NCBI GenBank assembly: GCA_009693785.1
Contig: SHWP01000009.1
Coordinates: 1-64,000, forward strand
Length of the DNA stretch: 64,000 bases
Origin: Rhodospirillaceae bacterium
GTDB taxonomy: Bacteria; Pseudomonadota; Alphaproteobacteria; Rhodospirillales; Rhodospirillaceae
Reading direction: 5' to 3'
Shown here: piece by piece, positions 1 to 9,514 of the stretch
Layout of the letters: each line of letters begins with the position of its first letter
Numbering within the stretch: the first letter of the stretch is position 1
Made by a program: the position numbers and the translations under genes
The notes under the pieces: model-generated
The model's input: the letters and a program-made list of their open reading frames with translations, nothing else
Database searches by the model: none
What the model was told of the DNA's origin: nothing

Positions 1-1953
1 GCCCGAACTATCCTGTGGTTTTACGAACACGCCATCCGCATTGTAACCCTCGATCACTTTCTTGAGTTGCACGAATTTCTCGTACGGGTTTATTGCCGGA
101 TCGCTCGCCCACAGATTATTGGGCAATCCCCGGCCTGAGTTATAGGCGCCCTCGTAAACCACCGGATCATCCCACAGCGCGAGATTGGATTTGGCGTTGG
201 CGCGGGCATGTCGTAGCGCCTTCAAGTCGATCGAGCCTTGCAATGGCACGGCACCTGGCCCATCGGCCACAACCTGCAACGTGCCGTCGAAATTCACCAC
301 CTTGCTGTAGCCCCGATTCATGAATGTGAGTTGCGATTGGCTATGGGCGCGATACTCGCCGCCATGGCCCGCTGTGATTACATAGGCGGTGTTTTCGAAG
401 GCGCGAGTATGGCGGCTGAGGTCCCACGCGCGGCGGCGAATGTTATGGGGCTCGGATGTGGGGTGAATGATCACTTCGGCGCCCCGCGTGACAAAGCCGC
501 GCGCGGTCTCGGGGAAGTTCATGTCGAAGCAAATCTTGGTGCCGAGTCTGCCAATCGGCGTGTCGGCCACCGGGAACAAATGTTCATAGCCGTACTTGTC
601 GACGTATTGAGTGTAAACGCTGCCTGGTGTGGTGTCGGGCAGCATTCCAAACACATCCGCGCAGTGAATCTTGCGATAGCGGTGAATCAGGTTGCCACTG
701 TCATCGAAAATAAACGCAGTGTTGAAGAATCGCCCAGGCCATTCGGGGTCGAACTCGAACACACCACCCGCCACATAGGATTTGGTGTCCTGCGCGAACC
801 TGGCCAGCTTGTCAGCCTCGGGCCCCGGAAACGAAATGCCGATGAGATGCGCCAGGTGCGACGAGCGGCTGCCGAGCGGGCTGGCCGCGCCGGTGAGAAA
901 GAATTCTGGGAACACAACCAGACGCACGGCGGGCGAACGTGCCACCCAACCGATCATATCTATTGCCGCATCAAGATTGCGCATGCGGTTTTCGAGCAAT
1001 TGCTCGGGCTTGGCCGAGCCCACCGAGACGCATTGACAGAGTGCAACTTCGTAGCGGTCTTCTTGTTTTGGCGCGGGCGGCTTGGCTTGCGCGGCCATCA
1101 AGCATTGCGATTCCTTCACCCAATCCGCTCGCGTGGCGGGTGAAGGCCGAACCCTGCCCGCCTTGGCTTTGTAGCCTGGCCCATACAACGGCATGCGCAC
1201 GGTGGCCAAGTAATTGCCCATGGGCTCTTGGCGGCGGCGGCGTAAATTTTCGAGATCAATGTCAGCAGTGAAGAACGACTCATCGCCCCCGGCGGCAACC
1301 TTGGTGCCCCACCATTCGGCCACCATCGACGCGGGCGACAACTTCACCGAAACATTGCCGCGCGTGATGGATGTGGCAGAGGCCACGGCGACATAACAGA
1401 TATTCTCGTAGGCGCGGGCCTGGCGAGCAGCCATTCGCGCTTCGAAGTTTTGATCGCGGCGTTCACGCGATGGATTGAGAATGATTTCCGCGCCAGCCAT
1501 GACAAGCGCACGCACGACTTGCGGATAAAGCACATCCTCGCCACACAACACGCCGATCTGGCCCAATGGCGTGTGGGCAACTTGAGCGCGATAAGGAATG
1601 AATGTGTCGGCGACGGTGTCGGTAAAGCCCTCAATCAGGTCGGGCATCACCTTCGCTGTGCGCAGGATTATTTTGCCGTCTGGGCTAGCGAGAAACCCCG
1701 CCGATCGCGGGGCTGCCTCTCCCGTTACGCGAACATAAGCCGAAGCACCTATATATAAGTCGTGCTCCCTCGCCAGCCGCCCTAGCAAGCCCGTGACCAT
1801 TTGCTCTGCGGGCGCGTCATGTTCGCTGCCATCGCCATGGGGCAACACGGCAAGCGCCGGTCCAGTATCGACGAGGGTACGTCTGGCCTCGCCCAATACG
1901 GCCGACAGAGTACCTTCGTCCTTCACCGTCCATGGTGTTTGCACAACAATCAT
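1..1953 (-). CDS. Tandem two-domain carbon-nitrogen hydrolase (nitrilase superfamily), C-terminus runs off the window
   Basis: Manual minus-strand translation from ATG at 1951-1953 is open to position 1 (MIVVQTPWTVKDEGTLSAVLGEARRT...). Domain 1 has VLCGEDVLYP; domain 2 has VFPEFFLTG, HRYRKIH and KICFDMNFPETARGFVTRGAEVIIHPTSEP. Not in the ORF track, probably because it lacks a stop inside the window. Confidence 0.85.
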   Translation of the reverse strand, partial: MIVVQTPWTVKDEGTLSAVLGEARRTLVDTGPALAVLPHGDGSEHDAPAEQMVTGLLGRLAREHDLYIGASAYVRVTGEAAPRSAGFLASPDGKIILRTAKVMPDLIEGFTDTVADTFIPYRAQVAHTPLGQIGVLCGEDVLYPQVVRALVMAGAEIILNPSRERRDQNFEARMAARQARAYENICYVAVASATSITRGNVSVKLSPASMVAEWWGTKVAAGGDESFFTADIDLENLRRRRQEPMGNYLATVRMPLYGPGYKAKAGRVRPSPATRADWVKESQCLMAAQAKPPAPKQEDRYEVALCQCVSVGSAKPEQLLENRMRNLDAAIDMIGWVARSPAVRLVVFPEFFLTGAASPLGSRSSHLAHLIGISFPGPEADKLARFAQDTKSYVAGGVFEFDPEWPGRFFNTAFIFDDSGNLIHRYRKIHCADVFGMLPDTTPGSVYTQYVDKYGYEHLFPVADTPIGRLGTKICFDMNFPETARGFVTRGAEVIIHPTSEPHNIRRRAWDLSRHTRAFENTAYVITAGHGGEYRAHSQSQLTFMNRGYSKVVNFDGTLQVVADGPGAVPLQGSIDLKALRHARANAKSNLALWDDPVVYEGAYNSGRGLPNNLWASDPAINPYEKFVQLKKVIEGYNADGVFVKPQDSSG

Positions 1954-2160
1954 ATCGGCCCCGAGCGCTGGAACTCTCTCGCCTTCTTATCGCTTACATT
2001 GGCCATGGGTCATAACGGGCTCAAGCCCGGCTGGAGGCAAGTGGTCGCAGTGCGGTCTGTCATTGCATGATCAAATCGCTGCGCGAACACGGCGGCCTAG
2101 CAAACGCTGCCCCTAGTCAGGACTTGGGGCCCATAACACCAGGCCTCGGTTTTGCTCAGA

Positions 2161-2436
2161 TCAATCCATCTGAAGTGAAATTTTGGTGGGATGCTCGCCA
2201 AGCACCGACAAGACGAGCCAGGGCTTTGCCTTGTTTTGGTAGACCCGCGTCGGGGTGAGCTTGCCATAACTGCTTTTCTTGACGTCCAGCACGTCTGCGT
2301 GATCGCACCCAATCACTGAAATGATCGAATACCCCGACTTCTGCCGCGTCGAACGGACCCGCTCGGCCTCGCCGGAATCCTCGCAGACATCGACCACCAA
2401 ACCATGGCGGCAGGTAATCAGGTCATAATGCGACAT
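2161..2436 (-). CDS. Small conserved-looking hypothetical protein (91 aa)
   Basis: ORF with no better alternative on either strand; no family recognised. Confidence 0.45.
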   Translation of the reverse strand: MSHYDLITCRHGLVVDVCEDSGEAERVRSTRQKSGYSIISVIGCDHADVLDVKKSSYGKLTPTRVYQNKAKPWLVLSVLGEHPTKISLQMD

Positions 2437-2569
2437 AGCGGCTCCCTTGTTTGCTCAAGCATCATGGCTGGATGCGGCGTTGCCACCCTGATGGGCGTCA
2501 ATTTTAGGTATTGCAGGCGCTAGCCGCTTGCCGCAGAAGGGCAACAGAACAGCCATTAAGCAAACACAT

Positions 2570-3619
2570 ATGAACGCTTCGCCCGGACAAACACTGCGCA
2601 CGCCGCGTCAGCTCGCAAGAATCGGATTAGTGAAGTCTACCGATGTTGCTGGATTGGAACAGGTAACAACACGCTATGCCATGGCCATTACGCCTCACGT
2701 GTTGGAGTTGTTGCGCCAACCCGAGGAAGGTAACGCCATTGCACGCCAATATTTGCCAAGCGTTCATGAATTGATCGCGACGCCGAACGAGATCAGCGAC
2801 CCCATTGGCGATGCCGCCCACAGCCCGGTGAAGGGCGTCATCCACCGCTACCCCGACCGCGCGCTCTTGATGCCGACTCAAGTCTGTGCGGTTTATTGCC
2901 GGTTCTGCTTCCGGCGCGAGGCCGTGGGGCCCGACTATGGCGCGCTAAACGACGCCGAGTTAGAGACAGCGCTGAATTACATCCGGCAATCGCCAGCCAT
3001 TTGGGAGGTTATCCTCACCGGCGGCGACCCTTTGATTCTTTCTGCGCGGCGCTTGAGCGAGATCATTGCCGCGCTTGACGATATTCCGCATGTGGCAACT
3101 CTTCGTATTCACAGCCGTGTGCCCGTGGCTGCACCCGAGCGCATCGACCAAGCATTACTCGACGTTTTAGCAGCGACACACAAACCCATCAATCTTGCCA
3201 TTCATTGCAATCACGCCGCGGAGTTAACGCCAGCAGCGGTGGCCGCATGCCAGCGCCTGCGCAAGTCTGGCGTCGCACTGTTCGGCCAGAGTGTGCTGCT
3301 TAAGGGCGTAAACGATGACGCAGTGATTCTAGAGGCACTGTTCCGCGGCATGGTTGCTGCTGGCATCAAGCCCTACTACTTGCATCAACTCGACCGGGCG
3401 CCCGGCACATCGCACTTTGCCGTGCCAATTTCACGCGGGCAGGAAATTGTGAAAAACTTGCGTGGCAAGCTCTCGGGCCTCGCGCAGCCAACCTACATAC
3501 TCGATATTCCTGGCGGTGCTGGCAAAGTTCCAATTGGCCCAGGATACCTGAGCGGTGACGATAATTATCTCATGGTCGAAGACCCTCACGGCGCAAAGCA
3601 CGCCTTGCCCGCTGGGTAA
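2570..3619 (+). CDS. Lysine 2,3-aminomutase / EpmB-like radical SAM protein
   Basis: CAVYCRFCFRR radical SAM motif, ILTGGDPL, HSRVPV, YYLHQLDRAPGTSHF; the ATG at 2570 is a better start than the TTG at 2528. Confidence 0.9.
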   Translation: MNASPGQTLRTPRQLARIGLVKSTDVAGLEQVTTRYAMAITPHVLELLRQPEEGNAIARQYLPSVHELIATPNEISDPIGDAAHSPVKGVIHRYPDRALLMPTQVCAVYCRFCFRREAVGPDYGALNDAELETALNYIRQSPAIWEVILTGGDPLILSARRLSEIIAALDDIPHVATLRIHSRVPVAAPERIDQALLDVLAATHKPINLAIHCNHAAELTPAAVAACQRLRKSGVALFGQSVLLKGVNDDAVILEALFRGMVAAGIKPYYLHQLDRAPGTSHFAVPISRGQEIVKNLRGKLSGLAQPTYILDIPGGAGKVPIGPGYLSGDDNYLMVEDPHGAKHALPAG

Positions 3620-3622
3620 AGG

Positions 3623-4300
3623 CTATCGCTTCTTCTCGAATACGAACCACTCTTTGGTAAAACGCTGGAACGGTGCGCAATCAAGATTGAACCAGCCGTC
3701 GAGGTAACTGAATTGTGTGGCTGTAATTTTCATCTGCGACCAGGAATAAATTGGCGTGCCGTTGGGCGCAGGAAACGCACACGCACCCCTTTTCATCGCC
3801 CCTGAGAATCCGTCGCCATCTGACTCAAAAAAGACATCGCAACCTTTCAGGCCTGCCATGTCGGCTGGAGTGACGCCCGATAGTTTTGCGGGATCGAGAT
3901 ATGCACCTGAAGTCTGCGTGACAAAGTCGGGTTTGTCTGCGGGCCAAATGTGCAGATTGAGGCGCAGCTTCTTTTCCACTGCATCGACTTCAAAGCCATA
4001 GATGCGCTGGCGGGTCACTTTGCCCGGCATACGCGCATCTTGCCATTCGGCATAAAAGACTTCGGGCCCGAAACTGGGCAAATCGACCTTACGGATAAAC
4101 AAGAGCGTGGCCGGGTTACGCTCTTTCTCAGGTAAGCCAATGGCCGCCTGGGCTTTAGCTTGGGAAAGGTTGTCGTAATCTCCCGCCCACAAGGCTACAA
4201 ATCTTTGAAAATCCTGTGCTGGATTGTCAGCATGTACCCGATTTGGCACTAGAAAGCCCAGAACAAAGGCAAATAAAATTGCCGGATTCAGGCGATTCAT
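3623..4300 (-). CDS. CpcT/CpeT-family (chromophore lyase-like) secreted protein
   Basis: Signal peptide; VFYAEWQD, RQRIYGFEVD, LKGCDVFFESDGDGFSGAMKRGACAF resemble the CpcT/CpeT layout. Confidence 0.65.
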   Translation of the reverse strand: MNRLNPAILFAFVLGFLVPNRVHADNPAQDFQRFVALWAGDYDNLSQAKAQAAIGLPEKERNPATLLFIRKVDLPSFGPEVFYAEWQDARMPGKVTRQRIYGFEVDAVEKKLRLNLHIWPADKPDFVTQTSGAYLDPAKLSGVTPADMAGLKGCDVFFESDGDGFSGAMKRGACAFPAPNGTPIYSWSQMKITATQFSYLDGWFNLDCAPFQRFTKEWFVFEKKR

Positions 4301-4442
4301 GGCGCGTCCTTTCATTCAGCAGCTGAAGGCGGCGGATAATCTTTAACCCGTTGGCTCCCATGGGGGATCGAGGCTACAGTATCCCCCGAACAAGGCCTAG
4401 GGAGCATAACCCAAGGCCGCATCAGCAGCGGAGTGGGATGTC

Positions 4443-5693
4443 ATGGCGGCGGCAAATCATCATCATGTTGTTATTGTCGGTGGCGGAGCGGCAGGAATTA
4501 CTGTCGCGGCAGAATTACGCCGCCACGATCATGAAGACGCACTCGATATCGCGATCATCGAACCCTCTGAGGCGCATTATTACCAGCCTGCCTTCACCCT
4601 GGTCGGCGCTGGGGCCTACAGCCTCAAAGCGACAAAAAAAGCAGAAGCGAAGCTGATCCCATCTGGTGTCACCTGGATTAGGGATGCGGCCGCAGGCTTC
4701 GACCCGGACAACAACACCGTGCTTCTCGGCTCGGGTGGAAAAGTGTCGTATGACTACTTGGTCGTCTGCCCGGGCATGAAGCTAAATTGGGATGGCATCA
4801 AAGGCTTGAAAGAAAGCCTTGGTAAGGGCGGTGTGTGCAGCAACTACTCGCCCGACACCGTGGAATATACTTGGACCTGCTTGCAGGCCATCAAGCGCGG
4901 CGACATTGCTTTGTTCACGCAGCCTGCTATGCCGATCAAATGCCCGGGCGCGCCACAAAAAATTGCCTACCTCACTGCTGATTTTTTGAAGAAGAACGGC
5001 ATCCGACAATTCGTTGATGTGAAATTTTTAACCCAGACGCCTGCGATTTTTGGCGTACCGTTTTACGCCAAGGAGTTGGTGAAGATCGCTGCCGCTCACG
5101 GCATTGATGTGCGCTATCAACACAACCTGACTGAGATTGATGCTGGCGCGCGCAAAGCCACCTTCGACATCGTTGGCGGAGATAAACAAGGCCAGAAGGT
5201 CACGTTGGATTACACCATGCTGCACGTTACCCCACCGCAAGTGGCACCCGATGCCGTGCGATCAAGCCTACTGGCCAACGCGGCAGGCTATGTTGATGTG
5301 CACGCCAATTCATTGCAACACGTCAAATACAAAAATGTATTTGGTTTGGGCGATGCCTGCTCGACCGCCAATTCGAAAACCGCCGCCGCCGTGCGCAAGC
5401 AAGCCCCAGTCGTGGTGCGCAACATCAACCACCTTTTGCGCAAGGGCCAGATCGAGGAAGCCTACGATGGCTATGCCTCATGCCCGCTGACAACGGCATA
5501 CGGCAAGGCGCTGATGGCTGAGTTCATATACGGCGGCAAGCCAACACCCACCCTGCCACTCGACCCCGCCAAGGAGCGGTGGGTGAATTGGTGGATCAAA
5601 ACCACAGGCCTGCCAATTCTATATTGGGACTATATGCTCAAAGGCCACGAGGCTTTTCCGGGGCACAACACGAAGTTTCAACCACCGGCTTAG
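4443..5693 (+). CDS. Sulfide:quinone oxidoreductase-like FAD/NAD(P) oxidoreductase
   Basis: N-terminal HVVIVGGGAAGITVAAELRR, YDYLVVCPGM, MPIKCPGAPQKIAYL, VFGLGDACSTANSKTAAAVRKQAP. Confidence 0.85.
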   Translation: MAAANHHHVVIVGGGAAGITVAAELRRHDHEDALDIAIIEPSEAHYYQPAFTLVGAGAYSLKATKKAEAKLIPSGVTWIRDAAAGFDPDNNTVLLGSGGKVSYDYLVVCPGMKLNWDGIKGLKESLGKGGVCSNYSPDTVEYTWTCLQAIKRGDIALFTQPAMPIKCPGAPQKIAYLTADFLKKNGIRQFVDVKFLTQTPAIFGVPFYAKELVKIAAAHGIDVRYQHNLTEIDAGARKATFDIVGGDKQGQKVTLDYTMLHVTPPQVAPDAVRSSLLANAAGYVDVHANSLQHVKYKNVFGLGDACSTANSKTAAAVRKQAPVVVRNINHLLRKGQIEEAYDGYASCPLTTAYGKALMAEFIYGGKPTPTLPLDPAKERWVNWWIKTTGLPILYWDYMLKGHEAFPGHNTKFQPPA

Positions 5694-7243
5694 CGCTTTA
5701 CCCAGTTTGCTGCATCGTTGGGATCGCCTTTGCCCGCATAAACGGCCGAGGCCGGATACGCATAGACGGGGCGCGTGAAAAGCGTCTGGTTCTTCGGCAG
5801 CGGCAAACGGTATTCACCCGGCAACGGAATTGTCTCTTTCGGTTTGGCGGCGATGAGTTTGTCGGGCGCCGCCCCCTTCTCTACCCAATCCTCCATCGCG
5901 CTGAGAGAATCTACGGCGTCAGGGCCGGGGCCGCCCCGGCAATGGTACATGCCGGGGATTACGAACAGTCGGAAGAACGGATCGAGTTTATCCTTGCCGC
6001 CAAAGGCTTTTTCATGAGCGGCGTACACGTCGATAGCTGTGGCAGGTGTGAGCGAGTCATCCGACCATGAATGGTAAAGCAGCAATTTACCGCCTGACTG
6101 CTGGAATGCCGCCAAGCGCTTGCCATCAGGGCCGAAGGACGGCAGTTCGTCCACCGGCGCGAGGCGAACCTCGTGTTTGGCGAAATCTAACTCTGCCAAA
6201 TTTTTAGGCGCATCGGGCCCACTGAAGCGGCGCAAATAATTGCGTGCAACACCTTCCATACCTGGTGGCTTGCCATTGAGCCTGACCAAGCTTCGCAACC
6301 AGCCCAACTCGCCGCCGCGCGAGTAACCACGACTGGCGTATTTCACCCCGCCGATGCCTGTCACGCCTGCATATATCTTGGTGGCGGCCTCAGCCTGCTC
6401 GGGCGTCAAGCATTGGCCTGCCGGAGCTTTACCGCACGTGGCTGTCGCGGGATCGAAGGCACAGGCTTCCGCATTGCCAATGATGCCGTCTTTTACCCCA
6501 TCATCCATATCGCACGCATTCAGAGCGGCCTTGTGCAGAACGCCAATTGCTGCCTCATCAAGAATGCTCGATCCATCGACGCGGGTATTAGCCTTAATTG
6601 CCCAGGTGATGTTGGGCACAGCAGCACCTGCAGCGGGCGCCCCCGCAATAATGCCATCGTAATCTTCGGGGTACATCAACGCGGCCGTGAGCCCTTGCCG
6701 CCCGCCCGTGGAGCAACCGCGATAATAGGCGTGATCGTGCGGGCGGTTGTAATAGGCTTTAGCAACAGCCTTCAGCAGTAACGTTGTGACATGCGTGGAG
6801 CGGTGTGCAAAATCTTCCATCGCTTGCGGATCATTCGCGAAGGCCATGTCCTGCTCGGCATGACCCATGTCGGTATGAGCAACGGCGTATCCGCGAACCA
6901 ATGCATCGTCAGTGCGTTCCATTTGAATCGCGCCACAGAGCCCGCCGCAACCCGCCATCATAAGTCGACCCTGCCAACCGGAGACCGGCAAACGGATTTC
7001 GACGGAGTTCTTAGGCGCAATATTTGCGACAACGCGGCAATAGCCGGGAAGGCTTTGGGTTTCGCCAACGCGTTCAGATCTTGAAATTGTTACAGCCGCC
7101 CCAACTGCCTGGGAAAAATCTTGGATTTTGAGTGAGGCGCAAACCGCATCATCAATTGCCGCCCAGGGGCTACCGCCGGGGTCTTGTGCAAGGACGGTTT
7201 GACTCAAGACCACGCCAACGACAAACACAAGGCCACGAATCAT
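5690..7243 (-). CDS. Tannase/feruloyl esterase family protein
   Basis: YYRGCSTGGRQGLTAALMYPEDYDGIIAGAPA, YHSWSDDSLTPA, GMYHCRGGPGPD; signal peptide. Confidence 0.9.
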   Translation of the reverse strand: MIRGLVFVVGVVLSQTVLAQDPGGSPWAAIDDAVCASLKIQDFSQAVGAAVTISRSERVGETQSLPGYCRVVANIAPKNSVEIRLPVSGWQGRLMMAGCGGLCGAIQMERTDDALVRGYAVAHTDMGHAEQDMAFANDPQAMEDFAHRSTHVTTLLLKAVAKAYYNRPHDHAYYRGCSTGGRQGLTAALMYPEDYDGIIAGAPAAGAAVPNITWAIKANTRVDGSSILDEAAIGVLHKAALNACDMDDGVKDGIIGNAEACAFDPATATCGKAPAGQCLTPEQAEAATKIYAGVTGIGGVKYASRGYSRGGELGWLRSLVRLNGKPPGMEGVARNYLRRFSGPDAPKNLAELDFAKHEVRLAPVDELPSFGPDGKRLAAFQQSGGKLLLYHSWSDDSLTPATAIDVYAAHEKAFGGKDKLDPFFRLFVIPGMYHCRGGPGPDAVDSLSAMEDWVEKGAAPDKLIAAKPKETIPLPGEYRLPLPKNQTLFTRPVYAYPASAVYAGKGDPNDAANWVKR

Positions 7244-7253
7244 GGCGATACCC

Positions 7254-8792
7254 TCAACGTTTGTGCCAGTTCACCGCATCGGCAGCACTGCCCGCGCCGG
7301 AATAGACGGCTGTAGCCGGATACGGAAAGAGCGGCCTGCTACTTAGCACGGTTTCTGGCTTCAATGGAAATGGCCGATAACTCTGTGCAGGAAGATTTGT
7401 TTTGTAGGCAACTAATTTATCCGGGGCCGTACCCTGCTCGACCCATGTTTCCATGGCGCTCAAAAAATCTGCCAAGTTAACCCCATTGCCGCCACGGCAA
7501 TGGGCCATTCCTGGCAGCATGAAAAGCCGGAGGAATGGTGGCAAATTATCTGCGCCAAATGCTTTCGCTTGAGCCGCATAGAAATCGAGCGAGGAGGCTG
7601 GCGTGGCGTCGGTATCGGACCAGCCATGATAGAGGAGAATTTTGCCGCCTTTGGTCTTGTACTGCGCCAGTTTCTTGCCGTCGGGGCCGTAATCTAAAAG
7701 TCCGCCAAGTGGCCCTCCCGTCGTACCATGCTTGGCGTAATCGAAGTCTGACAGTTTAGCTGTAGGGCCAATGACAGCCTCGACCAAGAACGCGGCACTG
7801 CCAGCGCGACCGGGCGGCTTGCCATCGCGGCCAATAAAGCCCGCAGTCCAGGATGCTTCGCTGCCTTTAGCGTAGCCCATCGCATAGAATGGGGAGCCGT
7901 CACCGCGCCGCGCACCATTGTAAATTTTATCGGCGGTTGAGACTTGTTCAGCAGTTAAACACTGGTCTGAGGCCGAGCCCTCACATTGCAGCGAGGCCGG
8001 ATCGAACGCACACATTTTTGGATTGCCGATAATGCCGTCTTTTAATCCATCGTCCATGTCGCAGGCAGCGACCGCCTTTTCACCCAACAGCGAGATCGCC
8101 TTGGCCGTGAGAATCGGGCCGCCATCGGGCCGCGTGTTAGAGGCATAGGCAAAAACATTGTGAGGTGTCACCATTTGTGCGGCAGGTGCACCCGCAATGA
8201 TGCCGTCAAAATCCTCAGGGTACAGCAATGCCTCGGTCAATCCTTGCCGTCCGCCCGTGGAACAGCCCCGATAGAAAGCATGATCTTGTGCGCGGCCGTA
8301 GGTTTCAGCCACGACAGCCTTGGCTAATACGGTCGCAAGATGCGTCGAACGGTGCAGCCAATCTTGCACCAGCCCTTTGTCTTTCGACCATTCGCGCTCG
8401 TCGCCCGATGGCGGAACCTTATGGCCCATGTCGGTGGTAGCAACGGCATAATTGCGCAGCAACGCATCGTCGCCCGCAGCAGAATTAATAATACCGCACA
8501 AGCCGCCACACCCAGTAAACAGAAATCGACCTGTCCAGTCTTTCGCGGGCATGCGAACCTCAACGCCGATGGAGGGCGCTATATTTGCAAGTATATGGCA
8601 GTAGCCGGGGAGATCGGGCGTCGCGGCCATAAGCTTGGCCGACTGAATTGTTACCGCCGCGCCAACAGCTTTTGAAAAATCTTGCGCCATAACGGCAGTG
8701 CAGTTTCTTTCATCAATGCTCACCGCGGCATTAGCCGCAAGTGCTGCGTTAAGTGATCCAAACAAGAATATGGCAGCAAATCGGAGCAACAT
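7254..8792 (-). CDS. Tannase/feruloyl esterase family protein (tandem paralog)
   Basis: FYRGCSTGGRQGLTEALLYPEDFDGIIAGAPAAQ, YHGWSDTDATPA, GMAHCRGGNG; signal peptide. Confidence 0.9.
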   Translation of the reverse strand: MLLRFAAIFLFGSLNAALAANAAVSIDERNCTAVMAQDFSKAVGAAVTIQSAKLMAATPDLPGYCHILANIAPSIGVEVRMPAKDWTGRFLFTGCGGLCGIINSAAGDDALLRNYAVATTDMGHKVPPSGDEREWSKDKGLVQDWLHRSTHLATVLAKAVVAETYGRAQDHAFYRGCSTGGRQGLTEALLYPEDFDGIIAGAPAAQMVTPHNVFAYASNTRPDGGPILTAKAISLLGEKAVAACDMDDGLKDGIIGNPKMCAFDPASLQCEGSASDQCLTAEQVSTADKIYNGARRGDGSPFYAMGYAKGSEASWTAGFIGRDGKPPGRAGSAAFLVEAVIGPTAKLSDFDYAKHGTTGGPLGGLLDYGPDGKKLAQYKTKGGKILLYHGWSDTDATPASSLDFYAAQAKAFGADNLPPFLRLFMLPGMAHCRGGNGVNLADFLSAMETWVEQGTAPDKLVAYKTNLPAQSYRPFPLKPETVLSSRPLFPYPATAVYSGAGSAADAVNWHKR

Positions 8793-8806
8793 TGGACTCT
8801 CCTTCG

Positions 8807-9478
8807 CTATTGCAGCGATGTCATGCGCTTGTGCACGCTCGGCAGATCATCGGAACGCCCACCAGCAACCTTATCTGTGTCGACATACAGCCAGCGGTCG
8901 ACACGCTGGTAGTTTTGCTCAGTCAACGTTAGCATGTAGCGCACGGCACGTTTGGGCTCATCGGGCTTCATGGAAAAGACGCATGCCTTTTCCTTCATCA
9001 CAGCGTTGAAAATATCGCCATCGCGAGTCCAGAACACGTCACACCCCGGCAACAAATTAGCGTTATCTTTGGTCAAGCCAGCCAGCTTACCGGGATCAAG
9101 ATGCGCCTCGCGTACGGCTTTATCGTCTTTGATGAAATACAGTTTCATCCGAATCGCGTTTTCAGCTGCATCAATTTCAAATGTTGCGATGCGTTGGCGG
9201 ATGACGTTCGTCGGATCGGCGTCACGATATTCCTCGATATAAAACACATGCTCGCCAAATGCTGGCAACGTGACAGGCTTGTTGATGGCGTAAACTTCGG
9301 TATGGCGTTCAGATTCTGGAATGCCCGCGCGCTCTTCAGCCCGGTACTGATCATGGTTATCGAACTCGCCCGCAAAGAGCCGGGTCAAATCAGCCAAATC
9401 TTGTGACGTGGGCGTGGCACTCGCCTGCGTATTCAGAACCAACAAACCTGCCAAAACAAAAGCAAACACACGGACCAC
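8807..9478 (-). CDS. CpcT/CpeT-family secreted protein (paralog of 3623-4300)
   Basis: LTRLFAGEFDNHDQY, HVFYIEEYRDADPTNVIRQRIATFEIDA, LLPGCDVFWTRDGDIFNAVMKEKACVF. Confidence 0.65.
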   Translation of the reverse strand: MVRVFAFVLAGLLVLNTQASATPTSQDLADLTRLFAGEFDNHDQYRAEERAGIPESERHTEVYAINKPVTLPAFGEHVFYIEEYRDADPTNVIRQRIATFEIDAAENAIRMKLYFIKDDKAVREAHLDPGKLAGLTKDNANLLPGCDVFWTRDGDIFNAVMKEKACVFSMKPDEPKRAVRYMLTLTEQNYQRVDRWLYVDTDKVAGGRSDDLPSVHKRMTSLQ

Positions 9479-9514
9479 GGCAACACTCCTATAGCTATGC
9501 CTTAGTCTAGCAAG

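Noticed and set aside
238-1143. 301-aa plus-strand ORF in the track
   Set aside because: Antisense shadow of the minus-strand tandem nitrilase, which has clear motifs; typical of high-GC DNA.
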